Assembly (NCBI GenBank): GCA_947475795.1
Contig: CANJOX010000006.1
Span: 1-22,875, forward strand
Source: Gemmatimonadota bacterium
GTDB lineage: Bacteria; Gemmatimonadota; Gemmatimonadetes; Gemmatimonadales; Gemmatimonadaceae
DNA length: 22,875 bases
Reading direction: 5' to 3'
Shown: one piece after another, positions 16,448 to 22,875 of the stretch
How positions within the stretch are numbered: position 1 is the first letter of the stretch
Layout: the number at the start of each line of letters is the position of its first letter
Made by a program: the position numbers and the translations under genes
The notes under the pieces: generated by a model
Database searches by the model: none
Told to the model about the DNA's origin: nothing
The model's input: only the letters and a program-made list of their open reading frames with translations

Positions 16448-18298
16448 GTGCCCCTCGCATACGACCTGATCCACTCCAGCAGCACCATCCCCATGACCAC
16501 GATGACGCGACACGAGACGCTGGCTGAGCGCGCGGATGCGCTGCTCGCGCGCATGACCCTCGCCCAGAAGCTCGGCCAGATGATGATGCCGGAGCGCATG
16601 GCCGCCACGGCCGATGATGTGCGCGACTATCACATCGGGTCAGTGCTGAGCGGTGGTGGTTCGGCGCCCGGCACGAATGCCGTGTCCGACTGGGTGGCCA
16701 TGAACGATGCCTACTGGGCCGCGTCGATGGACGAGGCGCCGGGGCGACTCCCGATCCCGCTGCTCTACGCGGTGGATGCCATCCATGGCCATGCGAACGT
16801 GCGCGGGGCGACAGTCTTTCCGCACAACATCGGCCTCGGCTGCACCCGCGATCCGGAGCTCGTGGCGCGCGCCGCCGGCGTCATGGCGCGGGAAGTGCTC
16901 GCCACCGGCGTGGACTGGACCTTCGCGCCCACGCTGGCCGTCGCGCAAAACATCCATTGGGGGCGCACGTACGAAAGCTTTTCGGAGCAGCCGTCGCTCG
17001 TGGCGTCGTTCGCAGCAGGCTACGTGCGCGCCGTGCAGGGTGACCTCGGGGCCGACGGCGTGATCGCCTGCGCCAAGCACTGGGTGGGCGACGGCGGCAC
17101 CACCGCCGGGAACGATCAGGGCGACACCGCGATCACCGAGGCCGAGCTCGAGCGCACTCACATGACGCCGTATTACCCCGCGCTCGATGCCGGGCTGCTC
17201 ACGGTCATGGCCTCGTTCAACAGCTGGAACGGCGACAAGTGCCACGGGCATCGTTACCTGCTCACCGACGTGCTCAAGGGGCGGCTGGGCTTCGATGGCC
17301 TCGTGGTCTCGGACTGGGATGGGGTGGACTATCTCCACGAAGACTACGGCACGGCGATCGGCCTGGCGGCCAACGCTGGCATCGATGTGTTCATGGTATC
17401 CGTCGAGTGGAAGCAGTGTCTCGCGCTGCTCACGCAGCAGGTGGAGCAGGGCCTGATCCCGATGTCGCGCATCGACGACGCGGTACGTCGCATTCTCGGC
17501 GTGAAGTTGCGCTTTGGTCTGTTCGAGAAGCCGCGCCCAGCAGCGCGCGTGTGGTCCAATGATCCCGCCTTCGGCGGCGCGGCGCACCGTGAGGTGGCGC
17601 GCGAAGCCGTGCGCAAGTCGCTCGTGTTGCTCAAGAACGACCAGGCGCTGCTGCCGCTGTCACGCGCGGCGCGCATCCTCGTCGCCGGCAAGTCGGCTCA
17701 CAACCGCGGACATCAGTGCGGCGGCTTCACCGTGGCGTGGCAGGGCGAAACCACCAATGAGGCCATCGCCGGCGGTACGTCGGTGTGGGAAGGGATTCGT
17801 GCGCTGGCGCCCATGGCCACGCTCGACGAAAGCGGTGCGTCGGCGGACGCCGCCAGTCATGACGTGGCCATCGTGGTGATCGGCGAGACGCCCTATGCCG
17901 AGGGGATGGGCGACCTGCGGGCCGGTGGCCGCGTGCAGCCCGGCTCACAGGTGGTCGTCAAGCCGCACACGCTGCCGCCATACGGCAAGACCACGGAACT
18001 CGCGCAGCTGCACCCGGACGATCTGGCCACAATCACGGCCATCGCCGCCAAGGGAATTCCCGTGGTCACCGTGTTCATCGGTGGCCGTCCGTTGGTCGTG
18101 AATGCGGAACTCGACGCCTCGCAGGCCTTTGTGGCGGCGTGGCTGCCGGGCTCCGAAGGGCAGGGCGTCGCGGATGTACTGCTGGGCGACTTCCCGTTCC
18201 ATGGCACGCTCTCGTTCGCGTGGCCGGCGTCGGCGGCGCCGTCGTACAAGGACGAGGCGCCGCGCTTCCCGTTCGGCTACGGGATCGTGACCGGCTGA
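16448..18298 (+). CDS. GH3 exo-1,3/1,4-beta-glucosidase (ExoI-like subfamily)
   Basis: A two-domain GH3 enzyme of 616 residues, close in size to plant exo-glucanase ExoI and bacterial cellodextrinases, without a fibronectin domain. It shows KHWVGDGGTT, SFNSWNGDKCHG and nucleophile Asp289 in VVSDWDGVDYL. The ExoI-type acid/base motif is GETPYAEGMGD, with Glu485 in the C-terminal domain. This motif differs from that of the preceding GH3, so the two are not recent duplicates. Expected role is to release glucose from the non-reducing ends of beta-glucan oligosaccharides. No signal peptide is visible. GTG 16448 (10 nt after the previous stop) is used; ATG 16493 or 16502 is equally possible, since the first 15 residues look unconserved. 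Its 3' end overlaps the convergent symporter gene by 22 bp. Confidence 0.9.
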   Translation: MPLAYDLIHSSSTIPMTTMTRHETLAERADALLARMTLAQKLGQMMMPERMAATADDVRDYHIGSVLSGGGSAPGTNAVSDWVAMNDAYWAASMDEAPGRLPIPLLYAVDAIHGHANVRGATVFPHNIGLGCTRDPELVARAAGVMAREVLATGVDWTFAPTLAVAQNIHWGRTYESFSEQPSLVASFAAGYVRAVQGDLGADGVIACAKHWVGDGGTTAGNDQGDTAITEAELERTHMTPYYPALDAGLLTVMASFNSWNGDKCHGHRYLLTDVLKGRLGFDGLVVSDWDGVDYLHEDYGTAIGLAANAGIDVFMVSVEWKQCLALLTQQVEQGLIPMSRIDDAVRRILGVKLRFGLFEKPRPAARVWSNDPAFGGAAHREVAREAVRKSLVLLKNDQALLPLSRAARILVAGKSAHNRGHQCGGFTVAWQGETTNEAIAGGTSVWEGIRALAPMATLDESGASADAASHDVAIVVIGETPYAEGMGDLRAGGRVQPGSQVVVKPHTLPPYGKTTELAQLHPDDLATITAIAAKGIPVVTVFIGGRPLVVNAELDASQAFVAAWLPGSEGQGVADVLLGDFPFHGTLSFAWPASAAPSYKDEAPRFPFGYGIVTG

Positions 18299-19764
18299 GT
18301 GGACTGCCCACGACGGCGCTCGAGTGCTTGGCGCACGTCGTGGGCTTTGTCTTCCGTGATCGGGTATCCCGCGATCGTCCAGATCGCGAGCCCCGACGCC
18401 ACGAACGGCACCAGAACGTCGGCAAGCCGCAGCAGCACCAGCGTCTCCGGCGTCTGCGCGCTGCCCAGCGCGACATCGAAGCCGGTGGCGTTGAGCAGGT
18501 AGCCACCGCCCGCCAGCGCGGCCGCCATGCCCACCTTGACCACCCACCAGAAGATCGAACCGAACATCCCTTCGCGTCGCTGCTGCGTTTCCAGCTCGTC
18601 GCAGTCCACGACGTCGGCCATCATGGAGCCCATCAGCGTGAAGAGGCCGCCCAACCCGAACGCCATCAGCGGCGCCGGCAGCAGGACGAGCCACGGGCGC
18701 GTGGGGTCGTAGCAAAACCACTTCATGGCGTAGCCCACCATCGACAGACCGGTGGACACGTAGAACGCCCGCTTCTTCCCCACGCGCGTTGCCAGCCACG
18801 TGATGAAGAAGATGATCAGAAACGTCGAGACCGCGCCCACGGTGCCCGCGTAGCCGGCATACTCTGCCCCGCGCTGCTGGTCACCGCCGAACACGTAGTA
18901 GATGATCACGTACGACGAAAACGACGAGATCATGATGAAGCCGTTGAACACCAGGAACGTCGCGATGCACAGGCGCAGATAGGGCCGTGAGCGCAGCGTG
19001 GTGGCGAAGCCCTTGAAGAAGGCGGTGGTGTTGCGGCTCACCGAGGCCCACGCCGTTTCCGTCGGGCCGTCGGCGACGCTGGCCGGGACGGCCGCACTGG
19101 CGGAGAACCGCTCCCGCAGGAAGATCGCCGGCAGGATTCCCACCACGGCGGCCACGATCCCGATCGCAATCGCCAGCCAGCGGGCGCCGATGGTGGGCGT
19201 GGCAAACCACGGCTTGTGGGTCATGATCCACAGGAACCAGGGCGACACCACGTACGCGAGCTGACCGATGAAGTTCTGCACGCCCATCAGGCGCGTGCGC
19301 TCGTGGTAGTCGGGGGTGAGCTCATAGCCGAGCGCCACCCACGGCGTCGCGAAGATCGTGTACCCCACGTAGAAGATCGTGGACCCGATCGTGAAGTACC
19401 AGAAATAGAACATGTCGCTGCGGCCCGTCGGCATCATCCAGAGCAGCGCGAAGAACAGGCCGGACAGAATGGCGCCGATGAAGATGTACGGGCGGCGTCG
19501 CCCCCACCGTGAGCGCGTCTGATCCGAAATGAAGCCCATGATCGGATCGGTCAGCGCATCGGTCACGCGTGGAATGGCACTAGCGAGTCCCACCAGCGCC
19601 GGGTCCATGCCGAACCCGAGGTTGAGGATGATCAGCATGCCGCCGATCGCCGCCGCCAGCAGATTGTTCACGAACGCGCCCATGCCGTACGCCAGCTTCC
19701 CCGAGAACGGGATGCGGTCGGCCGCGGGAGTGGCGTGCGCCACCGATGTGCCGTTGGTGCTCAC
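18277..19764 (-). CDS. GPH-family sugar:cation symporter (MFS, MelB-like)
   Basis: A 495-residue inner-membrane transporter with about 12 hydrophobic segments. Family signs are KLAYGMGAF near the N terminus, RVTDALTDPIMGFISDQTRSRWGRRRPYIF in the first third (cation-site aspartates and the basic cytoplasmic loop) and TPWVALGYELTPDYHERTRL. Glycoside-pentoside-hexuronide transporters import sugars with Na+ or H+. In this operon the likely cargo is glucose-containing disaccharides or short beta-glucan oligomers. The GTG start overlaps the GH16 stop by 4 bp (GTGA), so it is translationally coupled. Its last 22 bp are antisense to the end of the GH3 gene, and the terminator of that unit lies within its C-terminal codons. 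Confidence 0.92.
   Translation of the reverse strand: MSTNGTSVAHATPAADRIPFSGKLAYGMGAFVNNLLAAAIGGMLIILNLGFGMDPALVGLASAIPRVTDALTDPIMGFISDQTRSRWGRRRPYIFIGAILSGLFFALLWMMPTGRSDMFYFWYFTIGSTIFYVGYTIFATPWVALGYELTPDYHERTRLMGVQNFIGQLAYVVSPWFLWIMTHKPWFATPTIGARWLAIAIGIVAAVVGILPAIFLRERFSASAAVPASVADGPTETAWASVSRNTTAFFKGFATTLRSRPYLRLCIATFLVFNGFIMISSFSSYVIIYYVFGGDQQRGAEYAGYAGTVGAVSTFLIIFFITWLATRVGKKRAFYVSTGLSMVGYAMKWFCYDPTRPWLVLLPAPLMAFGLGGLFTLMGSMMADVVDCDELETQQRREGMFGSIFWWVVKVGMAAALAGGGYLLNATGFDVALGSAQTPETLVLLRLADVLVPFVASGLAIWTIAGYPITEDKAHDVRQALERRRGQSTQPVTIP
18306..18353 (+). terminator. Rho-independent-like terminator of the plus-strand glycosidase unit
   Basis: A perfect 10-bp inverted repeat (GCCCACGACG at 18306-18315, CGTCGTGGGC at 18336-18345, 20-nt loop) is followed by TTTGTCTT (18346-18353). 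It starts 8 nt after the GH3 stop codon. It lies wholly inside the last codons of the opposing symporter gene. The T-rich side points only to the plus strand. Confidence 0.65.
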
Positions 19765-20552
19765 TTGATCGCCTCGTACACGCGGATCCAGTCGATCACC
19801 ATCTGCTGCGGAAAGGTCGTGATGGCGTCAGGCGCGCCCACGAAGTTTCCACCCACGGCGACGTTCAGGATGATGAAGAAGGGTTTGTCAAACACCCACG
19901 GTCCGGTCACGTCGGTCCGGCGGGTGGTGAAGTACACGGTGCCGTCGATCGAGTGCTCGATCTGCTCCGGCGTCCATTCCACGGCGTACACGTGGAAGTC
20001 ATTGTCGAGGCGCGCCAGCGTGAGGGTCTTCGACTTTGTGCGCGCGGCGCCACCCGAATAGCCGGGGCCGTGCAGGCTCCCCACCACCGTGCTGGGTTCC
20101 TGCCCGCGATACTCCATGATGTCGATCTCGCCCGTCTGCGGCCAGCCGACCGATGGGAAGTCGGTACCAAGCATCCAGAAGGCCGGCCACAGCCCGCGGC
20201 CACGCGGCAGCTTCATGCGCCCTTCTACGCGGCCGTATTTGAACGAGCGCAGGCCGAGTGTCTTGAGGCGCGCCGACGTGTACTGGCGGCCGCGATACGT
20301 CTCACGGCGCGCGGTGATCACGAGGTGCCCGTTGCCGTCCAACGATGCATTCGTCGCGCGGTCGGTGTCGTATTCCAGCTGCGCGTTCCCCCAGTCCTCG
20401 CCCACGTCGAAGGTCCAGTTGGTCGGGTTGGCGACCTGGCCGGCCGGTCCCGGGAAATCGTCTTCCCACACAATCGTGCGGGGCGGTGCCTCCGTGGCGG
20501 ACGTGCATCCGACCAGGGACAACGCGAAACTGACGGCGAACAGACGACGCAT
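19761..20552 (-). CDS. GH16 endo-beta-glucanase (laminarinase-like) lipoprotein
   Basis: A 263-residue lipoprotein with lipobox LSLVGC (Cys16), so it is anchored in the periplasm or on the outer membrane. The GH16 catalytic motif GEIDIMEY is intact: nucleophile Glu142, Asp144 and acid/base Glu147. Its form without inserted residues after EIDIME, with nearby GLWPAFWMLG and SLHGPGYSGG, fits the bacterial beta-1,3- or beta-1,3/1,4-glucanases of subfamily 3. WTFDVGEDWGNAQLEYDT supports this. It would make oligosaccharides for the coupled symporter (4-bp overlap) and the GH3 enzymes. It starts 17 nt after the ROK gene, so it is in one operon with it. The ATG at 20552 follows a C-rich leader without a Shine-Dalgarno. 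Exact linkage specificity is inferred. Confidence 0.92.
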   Translation of the reverse strand: MRRLFAVSFALSLVGCTSATEAPPRTIVWEDDFPGPAGQVANPTNWTFDVGEDWGNAQLEYDTDRATNASLDGNGHLVITARRETYRGRQYTSARLKTLGLRSFKYGRVEGRMKLPRGRGLWPAFWMLGTDFPSVGWPQTGEIDIMEYRGQEPSTVVGSLHGPGYSGGAARTKSKTLTLARLDNDFHVYAVEWTPEQIEHSIDGTVYFTTRRTDVTGPWVFDKPFFIILNVAVGGNFVGAPDAITTFPQQMVIDWIRVYEAIK

Positions 20553-20569
20553 GAGGGGCGGGGTTGAGG

Positions 20570-21811
20570 CTACGAAGCCCGGAGGGTGATGAGCGATTTC
20601 GGATCCTGCAGCAGCGCATCCAGCACCAGTGTGGCGGCGCCGATCGCGATACCGCGGTCGCCCAGTGCACTGGTCTGGATGTCCGACGACGCGACGGCGC
20701 TGGTGAACGTGCGCCGCATGACGGACTCACGGATCGGGACGAGCACCTGCTCCCGCAGACTGGGCAAGCTGCCGCCCAGAATCACGGCGGCGGGGTTCAA
20801 CAGGTTGAGCATGCCGGCCACCACGGTGCCGATGTGCTCGGCCGCCTCAGTCACCACGCGCAGTGCGAGTGGGTCATCGGCTCGGGCCGCCATCTCGAGG
20901 CCGCTGTACGTGATCGGTGCCCCCGCGAGGCTGCTGCCGGGATACTCCGGCAACAGCGTGCGCGCGCGCTCCACCAACTCCTGCGACCCGACATACGTGG
21001 TCAGGCAACCGCGATTGCCGCAAATGCACGGGTTGCCGTGCACGTCGATCGTGATGTGCCCGATTTCTCCCGCCACGCCGCCGGCGCCGCGGTAGATGCG
21101 CCCGCCGATGAAATGGCCGGCTCCGATGCCGGTGGCGATCTTGATGAACGTGAAATCGGACAGGCCACGCGCGGCGCCCCACCAGTGCTCAGCCAGGGCG
21201 CCCAGATTCGCGTCGTTGTCCAGCAGTACCGGCACACCGTACCGGGCGATCAGCAGTTCGAGGCCGTGCCGTCCGTCCCACTGCACCATCGCGCGGGGCG
21301 ACACCTTCTCAGGGTAGCGCGGATCGACGGGGCTGGGCAGCGCCACCCCGATGCCCAGCAGCGGTGCCGCCGTGGTATCCACCATGCCGAGGCACGCATC
21401 ACACAGCGTCGTGACCAGCCGGCGTGTGCCGTCGGGGTCGGCGTGCACCGGAAACGACTGGTGCTGCCACGCGCGCACGCGCCCCTGCAGATCAGTGAGC
21501 ACCACGGACACGTGCGACGCGCCGATATCCACGCCCAGCAGCGAGAAGGCCTGATACTGGAACGCCAGCACGATCGGCCGTCGGCCACCGCTCGACGCGC
21601 CGACCCCGGCTTCGGCCACGAGTCCCGTGGGGAGCAACGCGTCCACGATATCGGACACCGTGCTGCGCGACACGTCGAGCCGCCGCGCAATGTCGGCGCG
21701 GGAGATGAACTCCTCGTCCCAGATGAGCCGCAGGATCGTCGTGGCGAGCGGACGGGTGCGGGGCAGGTCGGCACCGGGGGCACCGACCTCGCAGCGGAGG
21801 TTATCGGTCAT
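20570..21811 (-). CDS. ROK-family transcriptional regulator
   Basis: A 413-residue repressor-type ROK protein. The N-terminal winged helix-turn-helix (about 25-75) contains ISRADIARRLDVSRSTVSDIV. The ROK sugar-kinase-like domain follows, with LGVDIGASH (about 92-100), the LLDNDANLGALAEHWWGAA block (Asp200) and a zinc site His252, Cys262, Cys264, Cys269 (GH...CICGNRGC). The residue two after the last cysteine is Thr rather than the usual Glu (GCLTTYVG). Being upstream of GH16 and the symporter (17-nt gap), it probably controls this operon and perhaps the plus-strand glycosidase unit in answer to glucose or an oligosaccharide. A GGAG ribosome site lies 5 nt before the ATG. Confidence 0.93.
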   Translation of the reverse strand: MTDNLRCEVGAPGADLPRTRPLATTILRLIWDEEFISRADIARRLDVSRSTVSDIVDALLPTGLVAEAGVGASSGGRRPIVLAFQYQAFSLLGVDIGASHVSVVLTDLQGRVRAWQHQSFPVHADPDGTRRLVTTLCDACLGMVDTTAAPLLGIGVALPSPVDPRYPEKVSPRAMVQWDGRHGLELLIARYGVPVLLDNDANLGALAEHWWGAARGLSDFTFIKIATGIGAGHFIGGRIYRGAGGVAGEIGHITIDVHGNPCICGNRGCLTTYVGSQELVERARTLLPEYPGSSLAGAPITYSGLEMAARADDPLALRVVTEAAEHIGTVVAGMLNLLNPAAVILGGSLPSLREQVLVPIRESVMRRTFTSAVASSDIQTSALGDRGIAIGAATLVLDALLQDPKSLITLRAS

Positions 21812-21816
21812 CAGGT

Positions 21817-21820
21817 CTCC
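21817..21820 (-). promoter_or_regulatory. Ribosome-binding site of the ROK gene
   Basis: GGAG followed by 5 nt and then ATG (21809-21811) on the minus strand, in the 42-bp gap after the repeat-protein gene. No hairpin lies in this gap, so co-transcription with the upstream gene is likely. Confidence 0.6.
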
Positions 21821-21853
21821 AAACGGGCATGAACGGTCAGCCCTGAAGGACGG

Positions 21854-22875
21854 CTACCGATGCACGAGAATGTTGTCCACGTACACCGTTTTCAGGTCGC
21901 CGGAGATGATCAACTGCGCCAGATGCGCCCGCGCCGCCAGTCCCGGAAAGGCGGTAAACGGCACATCCAGACGGACCCACGCCGCTGTGCCCAGCGCCGG
22001 CGTGGTCGCGGCCGTGAGCGTGATCTCGTGCTCGGAGTCGTCGCCTCCCAGGTACACGCCGTTCGCGCCGAAGTCCACCAGCTTGATCTTGAAGACCGCG
22101 GGAGCCGCCGTGGCGTCGGGCGTCCACACGTCCATGGAAAAGTGCGTCATCGACGCGGCGTTCACCTGCTTGGAGATAAACTCGATGCCGGCGAACACCA
22201 CGTTGGTGTAGCGCTTTGCATCGTCGTTCCCGATCCGCACGTCCGCCACGTCCGCCTGGTCCCAGTCCGCCGACCATGTGTCCACGCCGGAGCTGGTGTA
22301 CGCATTCGAGTAGATGGCCAGCGTGCTCGCCGCGGCAAACGTGGGCGCGGGCGCGGCGGTGGCCGGCCCACCGGCGGCCGGCGGTACACCCGACTTATAG
22401 AAGTACACGTTGTCCAGATACACCGTGGGGCTCGACCCCACGATGATCAGCTGCGCCAGATTCGCGCGACGCGAGAGCCCGGCAAACTGCGACAGGGGGA
22501 TGTCGATGCTGTTCCAGGCGTTGGCCACCAGCGCCGGGGTGCTGAGCGCCGACACTGCCACCTCGTGCTCGGAGTCATCACCGCCACCGAACACGTTGTT
22601 CGGGCCGAAGTCCACCAGCTTCACGCGGAAGTTGGCCACGTCGTTCATGTACGCATCGAGGTGCAGGTGCGTCATGTTCGTGGCATTCACCTTGGTCGTG
22701 ATGAACTCCGCCGCTGCGAACACCAGATTGGTGTAGCGCTTGGTCGCATTGCCGGCCACCTGCACGTCGGCCACATCGGCCTGATCGAAGCTCGCCGACC
22801 ACGTGTCCACGGGCACATTCGTGTAGGCGTTGCTGAAGAGCGAGATCACATCAGCCGCCGCGCGGGTCGGCGTCG
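21854..22875 (-). CDS. 3' part of a protein with two tandem glycan-binding-like repeats (partial)
   Basis: The frame is open to the right edge, so the 5' end is missing; 339 residues are visible. They form two modules of about 150-160 residues joined by a Pro/Ala-rich linker. Each begins with SNAYT...VDTWSA..DQADVADV, continues with KRYTN.VFA..EFI, an MTH.x.D strand, KLVDFG.N.V..GGDDSEHE and A.LAQLII, and ends with a Y(L/V)DN strand. This beta-sandwich pattern occurs at the C-terminal ends of bacterial glycosidases and polysaccharide-binding proteins, where it is thought to bind glycans. The missing N-terminal part may be another glycoside hydrolase or a binding protein. It is the first visible gene of the ROK-GH16-symporter operon. 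The GTG at 22849 is not a real start, since homology to the second module continues upstream of it. Confidence 0.8.
   Translation of the reverse strand, partial: TPTRAAADVISLFSNAYTNVPVDTWSASFDQADVADVQVAGNATKRYTNLVFAAAEFITTKVNATNMTHLHLDAYMNDVANFRVKLVDFGPNNVFGGGDDSEHEVAVSALSTPALVANAWNSIDIPLSQFAGLSRRANLAQLIIVGSSPTVYLDNVYFYKSGVPPAAGGPATAAPAPTFAAASTLAIYSNAYTSSGVDTWSADWDQADVADVRIGNDDAKRYTNVVFAGIEFISKQVNAASMTHFSMDVWTPDATAAPAVFKIKLVDFGANGVYLGGDDSEHEITLTAATTPALGTAAWVRLDVPFTAFPGLAARAHLAQLIISGDLKTVYVDNILVHR
21857..22320 (-). repeat. C-terminal glycan-binding-like module
   Basis: The second of two homologous protein modules, running from about YSNAYTSSG to VYVDNILVHR. Roughly half its residues match the first module by eye. 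Confidence 0.7.
22396..22875 (-). repeat. Upstream glycan-binding-like module (cut by window edge or nearly so)
   Basis: The first visible module, from the TPTRAAADV lead-in at the edge through VYLDNVYFYK. The lead-in matches that of the other module (APTFAAAST), so further copies may lie beyond the edge. Confidence 0.65.

Noticed and set aside
22315..22395. GC-rich CCGGC/GCCGG palindromic stretch
   Set aside because: It encodes the Pro/Ala/Gly linker between two modules; the pairing follows from codon bias.
1..22875. Mobile elements, phage genes, tRNA or rRNA genes
   Set aside because: No transposase, integrase, terminal repeats or RNA-gene-like folds were recognised by eye.

Overview
The window is dense, GC-rich chromosomal DNA with 14 genes, short intergenic gaps, GTG starts and no sign of mobile elements, RNA genes or CRISPR. 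The large DUF5916 outer-membrane protein, the Ig-repeat lipoprotein, the scarcity of Shine-Dalgarno sites and the gene content best fit a Gram-negative, diderm bacterium of the Gemmatimonadota type. That assignment is an inference from gene content, not from a marker gene.

Left half (1-10885), housekeeping and sensing: a PLP-dependent threonine/serine dehydratase-like gene (minus) starts 9 bp from hslV (plus), the peptidase subunit of the HslUV protease. A multi-pass NarL-type sensor kinase and its response regulator follow, overlapping by 4 bp. Next comes a secreted lipoprotein with three tandem Ig-like repeats. A convergent DUF5916 outer-membrane gene (minus) is separated from that lipoprotein by a bidirectional hairpin. 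hslU, the ATPase partner of HslV, starts 33 bp from the DUF5916 gene. hslV and hslU, usually neighbours, are thus about 7.9 kb apart.

Right half (10886-22875), a beta-glucan (probably laminarin-type beta-1,3-glucan) utilisation locus in two converging transcription units. The plus unit has a promoter/operator-like region, then a secreted clan GH-A glycosidase fused to a long C-terminal region that looks like an outer-membrane beta-barrel, then two GH3 beta-glucosidases of different subfamilies, each starting 10 nt after the previous stop. The minus unit, in transcription order, has the 3' part of a protein with two glycan-binding-like repeats (it runs off the right edge), a ROK repressor, a GH16 endo-glucanase lipoprotein and a GPH sugar:cation symporter. 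The two units overlap at their 3' ends by 22 bp. A hairpin-plus-T-tract terminator for the plus unit sits inside the symporter coding sequence.

Working model (inference): surface or periplasmic GH-A and GH16 enzymes cut the polymer, helped by the repeat protein. The symporter carries small products across the inner membrane. The two GH3 enzymes, which lack visible signal peptides, release glucose in the cytoplasm. ROK senses a sugar and controls one or both units. No SusC/SusD pair or TonB-dependent receptor is present in the window. This makes the glycosidase/barrel fusion the most interesting gene, since it could itself provide an outer-membrane anchor or route.
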